Shown: positions 61,090 to 64,000 of the stretch, piece after piece
How the letters are laid out: every line of letters begins with the position of its first letter
How positions within the stretch are numbered: position 1 is the first letter of the stretch
Source of the DNA: Saccharophagus sp. K07
GTDB lineage: Bacteria > Pseudomonadota > Gammaproteobacteria > Pseudomonadales > Cellvibrionaceae
Assembly (NCBI RefSeq): GCF_014336955.1
Contig: NZ_QRAI01000004.1
Location: 62,001-126,000 of the forward strand
DNA: 64,000 nt
Direction: 5' to 3'
Notes under the pieces: generated by a model
The model's input: the letters and a program-made list of their open reading frames with translations, nothing else
The model's database searches: none
Told to the model about the DNA's origin: nothing
Position numbers and translations under genes: made by a program

Positions 61090-61755
61090 TTACCAGTTGA
61101 GGCGCGGCCACTCCGGCCAATGGTCTTTGTCTGATTTGGACGCCCCCGGCGCTTCCGCTGGACGCTCCCCAGGCACCAGCGCGCGTTCCTCCCTGGGTGA
61201 GATTGGGGCCGGCTCTGAATCCTGTGCAAAAGCAAGGCTGAATTCTTCTTTCAGGATGGAGTAGATGGCGTGATCCACGTAACGATCGGTCAACCATTCC
61301 GCCTTGGGTTGCACACCCTCATAGAAAAATCCCAGGCGCTCCGGGACCTTGCGGCTGCTCATGTTCTGCGAAGCGCAGCGTATTTCAACCCGTTTCAAAT
61401 CAAGGTGTTCGAAACCGTAGTGGCATAGGTGGCGCACCGCATCGGTCATTATGCCCTGGCCTACATATTCTGCGCCGAGCCAGTAACCGACGGTCGCTTT
61501 CCGCTCTGCTTTTTCCAGGTGGTAAAAACCGACGCCGCCGCATACTCGATCGTCCACCATGATGACAAATTGCGGGCCGCGTTCGGTGCAGAGTTGGCGA
61601 ATAAAGGCTTCTGTGTCCTGAGGTGAATGGATGCGCTTGAGCCACGGCAGCCAAGGGTACAAATGACTTCGGCTGTTGTGGATTAGCTCAAACAGAGGTT
61701 CGGCATGCTCAACGCGCAGCGGATCGAGCCAGCCCATGTCGGTAGAAATGCGCAT
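61090..61755 (-). CDS. GNAT acetyltransferase (RimJ/RimL type)
   Basis: 221 residues; an ATG at 61737 is an alternative start. The fold is clear: LRVEHAEPLFELIHNSRSHL, KATVGYWLGAEYVGQGIMTD (the Q/R-x2-G-x-G/A acetyl-CoA loop), VEIRCASQNMSSRKVPERLG. It should acetylate the N-terminus of a ribosomal protein or a small amine. The last 45 residues form a Pro/Glu/Arg-rich tail not found in typical members. Confidence 0.9.
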   Translation of the reverse strand: MRISTDMGWLDPLRVEHAEPLFELIHNSRSHLYPWLPWLKRIHSPQDTEAFIRQLCTERGPQFVIMVDDRVCGGVGFYHLEKAERKATVGYWLGAEYVGQGIMTDAVRHLCHYGFEHLDLKRVEIRCASQNMSSRKVPERLGFFYEGVQPKAEWLTDRYVDHAIYSILKEEFSLAFAQDSEPAPISPREERALVPGERPAEAPGASKSDKDHWPEWPRLNW

Positions 61756-62252
61756 GTGTTAAACAAATTGCTGTTTTGTATGCCAAGTTTATATCGATCA
61801 TTGCGTCGGAAGGAAAGGAATCAGTTCACCTTCACTTACAGCCGAGCGACAGAATATCCGTTTACCCAACACAGTGGTGCGCAACAGAACCTAACTGCGG
61901 GCTGTGTCTCCAAAAGCTTTCGCTATGGCTCGGTTAGCTCTTTGAGCATAGTCAAATTAATCTGTGAGGGTTCACTCCAGAATGTCCGCGCCAAGTGACT
62001 GCCCTTGTGGCTTGGCTAGGTATGTGGGCACTAAGGTTTGGCAGTTATCATGGCTTATCCAAAGTGGTGACCACTTCCTATCGGGTGAATCGGGTCTGCT
62101 TGACCCTATCTATCTATAACAGTAAGGCTGCGATTCGGTTTTCTTGCGCCGAATCGTTCTAATCCTCAAATTGCCCCACCTGCAACTGCCACCCACAATG
62201 AATTTGGGCACGGTGTTAGAAACGCCGGGCTGATCTGCGACTAGACAGTCGC
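61756..62252. other. Divergent gap with a short SEC-C-like frame
   Basis: About 500 bases without a confident gene. A 45-codon frame at 61982-62119 begins MSAPSDCPCGLARYV, like the metal-binding N-terminus of YchJ/SEC-C proteins, then loses resemblance. It may be a gene remnant. Nothing else was recognised. Confidence 0.35.
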
Positions 62253-62783
62253 TTGGAGTCGCGCTGGAGCAGGTGCGGCGGAGCTTTGGCATCAGTAGGT
62301 AAAGAAATTTTGGCTTCCGAATCGCTTGCGCAAGACTTGGCTACACCATCCGTATGGCGCATAGGGAAATGGGCTCTGATTTGCGTGTGCGTGAGTGCGT
62401 TGGCGGGTGCCGCTGCCATGTATATGGCCTACCAAAACTACGAGGCGTCGGTCGACAAGCTGTTGATCGATCCCCACCGGGATTATTCCCGTGTGCCCTT
62501 CAATATGGTGGACGCCACAGAATACTGTCGTCTTAAGACCGCTCGTCGTTACGGTAAAAATCTGGTGCTCAGTTATATCGACGAGCACTCCACGCGCCTC
62601 GACGTCAAAACCGGGCAATACAAGATCTTTATGTTTGTGCGCACAGGCAATTTGACCGATTACCAGGAAGAGGCGGTTCACTGCTTTATAGATCCGGAAA
62701 GCCGCATGTTGACCCATTACCGGACCATCAACTTGCACAAAGCCTCATTGATGTCCAGAGCCGCCAAATTCTTTGAACGTTGA
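62253..62783 (+). CDS. Hypothetical single-pass membrane protein
   Basis: Up to 176 residues. All in-frame start candidates are TTG (62253, 62286, 62310), so the N-terminus is uncertain. One transmembrane helix (WALICVCVSALAGAAAMYMA) is followed by an extracytoplasmic domain of about 110 residues: FNMVDATEYCRLKTARRYGK, IFMFVRTGNLTDYQEEAVHC and MLTHYRTINLHKASLMSRAA. No family was recognised. It is followed 120 bases later by another unknown exported protein with a similar size. Confidence 0.6.
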   Translation: MESRWSRCGGALASVGKEILASESLAQDLATPSVWRIGKWALICVCVSALAGAAAMYMAYQNYEASVDKLLIDPHRDYSRVPFNMVDATEYCRLKTARRYGKNLVLSYIDEHSTRLDVKTGQYKIFMFVRTGNLTDYQEEAVHCFIDPESRMLTHYRTINLHKASLMSRAAKFFER

Positions 62784-62903
62784 TTCCATGTGCCTGAACT
62801 TAATAGAGTTTTTGCCTTTTGTCCGATTTGTCGCAACGACTTCCGGCGCAACCCAACGGCCTTTCCTATACTCAGTTTGGATTAGGTAAAGGCGTATCGT
62901 CCT

Positions 62904-63362
62904 ATGAAGTGGCTTCTATTGTTGGCGGGATTTTTTCCGATGGTGTTGGCCACTGCAGACAGCGGACGCGTGTATCTGTTGAGCAAGCGCCAGATCCTCA
63001 ATTCCAACATGACGACCGTCGTATTTTTCTACGATCGCTCCGTTACCTCTATCGCAGAGTGCGAGCGTGAGATTCAACGGGGAATCCGCGGTCAATGGCG
63101 CTACTACACCCACAAATTCCCCACTCCCAAGGGCTATCTGGAGAAGCTGGACTATTACTGTGTGCAAACCGGCGCAGTGATCAGCCCCTGGTACGACAAG
63201 GCCCCCTATGACTTTGTGTATCAAATCGATATACGCCATTCCACCAGCCGTATTAAGGCGATGCCGCATTACGCGGAATGCCTGCGCGATCTGCGCCAGC
63301 AGATTCACGATGAAACACGGCATTTTTTCTGCGCGAAAGTCAGCCAGGAGATTCGTTTTTAG
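62904..63362 (+). CDS. Hypothetical exported protein
   Basis: 152 residues. A signal peptide (WLLLLAGFFPMVLATADSG) precedes a domain with five cysteines: TSIAECEREIQRGIRGQWRY, LDYYCVQTGAVISPWYDKAP, and HYAECLRDLRQQIHDETRHF. Paired cysteines suggest disulfides in the periplasm. No known family. Start preceded by AAAGG at about 11 bases. Confidence 0.65.
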   Translation: MKWLLLLAGFFPMVLATADSGRVYLLSKRQILNSNMTTVVFFYDRSVTSIAECEREIQRGIRGQWRYYTHKFPTPKGYLEKLDYYCVQTGAVISPWYDKAPYDFVYQIDIRHSTSRIKAMPHYAECLRDLRQQIHDETRHFFCAKVSQEIRF

Positions 63363-63599
63363 CCGTCCCGGTGGGAGAGGCCTAAACTGAAGGCAACAGT
63401 CGAAGAAAACCAAGGAATCCACAATGTGTTTTAAAGAACCAATGTGGGGTTTTGCACGACGTAAATTCGTGGAATCTGCCACATTGTCGCACTTCCGTTA
63501 CCACAATAATGAACACGGACGGCGTGTATATGCCTATTAACCTGCTGTTCGATCCCACTGCTGCGCCTGGCGCGGCCAACTCAGGGGAGTCTGATCTCA

Positions 63600-64000
63600 G
63601 TGTTCACTGAATCCTTATGTGCCGAGCTGCGGGAAATACTGCCCGATTTTTCCCTGGATACGCCCTGCAATCCAGCGAGTGCCTCTCTGTCAGAAACAGC
63701 GCAGATTTACCTGGAGTTTTACGGCTTTCTGGAAGTGCTGAAAGATTCCAATGTGGATTATTTTTGGGGCTATCGCACCTGCCCCTGCCGCGGAGATCAA
63801 CTGCGCATTGCCACTCATTACTGGCGTCTGCCGGAGGCAAAAGCGACGGTCTTTGTGGTGCACGGATTATTTGACCACGTCGGTTTGTTTCAAAAGCTGG
63901 TCGCTTATCTGCTCGCCCAGCAGTATTCGGTCGTGGCCATAGACCTGCCGGGCCATGGGTTGAGCAGCGGCGAAGCTACGGTGATCAAATCTTTTTTTGA
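63600..64000 (+). CDS. Alpha/beta hydrolase (serine-aminopeptidase S33-like), cut by the right edge
   Basis: Reading from a GTG at 63600 (GGGGAG about 10 bases upstream), 133 codons are open to the window end. A 65-residue N-terminal part precedes the hydrolase start ATHYWRLPEAKATVFVVHGL with the oxyanion HG, then SVVAIDLPGHGLSSG. The nucleophile elbow lies beyond the edge. It resembles monoacylglycerol-lipase-like lysophospholipases. A 26-codon ATG frame (63530-63610) overlaps its start and could be a leader. Confidence 0.75.
   Translation, partial: MFTESLCAELREILPDFSLDTPCNPASASLSETAQIYLEFYGFLEVLKDSNVDYFWGYRTCPCRGDQLRIATHYWRLPEAKATVFVVHGLFDHVGLFQKLVAYLLAQQYSVVAIDLPGHGLSSGEATVIKSFF

Noticed and set aside
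61982..62119. 45-codon frame with DCPCG near its start, like a SEC-C/YchJ N-terminus
   Set aside because: Resemblance ends after about 15 residues and no ribosome site is visible; kept only as a possible remnant in the gap entry.
1..64000. CRISPR arrays, insertion sequences, rRNA genes
   Set aside because: No regularly spaced repeats, transposase motifs or rRNA-like sequence were seen.

Overview
The window looks like a chromosomal segment of a marine or soil gammaproteobacterium close to Cellvibrio, Saccharophagus or Teredinibacter (Cellvibrionaceae). The clues are a secreted lipoprotein with a poly-serine linker, large TonB-dependent receptors linked to flavin-dependent halogenases, and housekeeping blocks arranged as in Pseudomonas and relatives (asmA-mutY-yggX-tRNA-Phe; hisI-hisE-tatABC next to a chemotaxis transducer). 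This is inference from gene content; no database search was possible.

Layout. 0-6.5 kb: the start of a beta-propeller sensor cut by the left edge, two DUF1566 exported proteins, then a planctomycete-type DUF1592/DUF1552 pair with haem-binding motifs and a Tat signal, closed by two terminators. 6.5-15.6 kb, mostly iron: an ECF sigma/FecR/siderophore-receptor operon and a ferric-iron ABC pair (permease and binding lipoprotein, no ATPase) behind a probable Fur box. 15.7-19.4 kb: AsmA, MutY, YggX and tRNA-Phe. 19.4-22 kb: an AT-richer three-gene unit (DUF6795-like protein, class 3 lipase, membrane protein) that may be an effector/immunity island. 22-27.6 kb: the SOS mutasome dnaE2, imuA, imuB with two LexA boxes, one embedded in a long perfect palindrome. 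27.7-28.7 kb: prolyl aminopeptidase.

28.7-38 kb holds a TonB receptor, tryptophan-halogenase-like protein, SapC, cupin-like protein, second halogenase and a convergent DUF6445 gene. The locus type is known but its chemistry is not, and its leader DNA carries a terminator-like hairpin and a helically phased direct repeat. 38-42.4 kb: tatCBA, hisE, hisI, a chemotaxis transducer and a small membrane ORF. 42.9-52.4 kb: two paralogous modules of circularly permuted ATP-grasp, alpha-E and transglutaminase-like proteins, a predicted but poorly understood peptide ligation system.

52.5-64 kb: a diguanylate cyclase translationally coupled to a CheC-like protein, a metallo-beta-lactamase-fold hydrolase, DUF2750, a thioredoxin-like protein, a CtaG-like/DUF2243 membrane pair beside two ferritin-like proteins, DUF3014, a GNAT acetyltransferase, two unknown envelope proteins and an alpha/beta hydrolase cut by the right edge.

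The best candidates for undescribed biology are the halogenase locus with its possible attenuator, the doubled ATP-grasp/alpha-E/transglutaminase cluster, and the lipase island downstream of tRNA-Phe.
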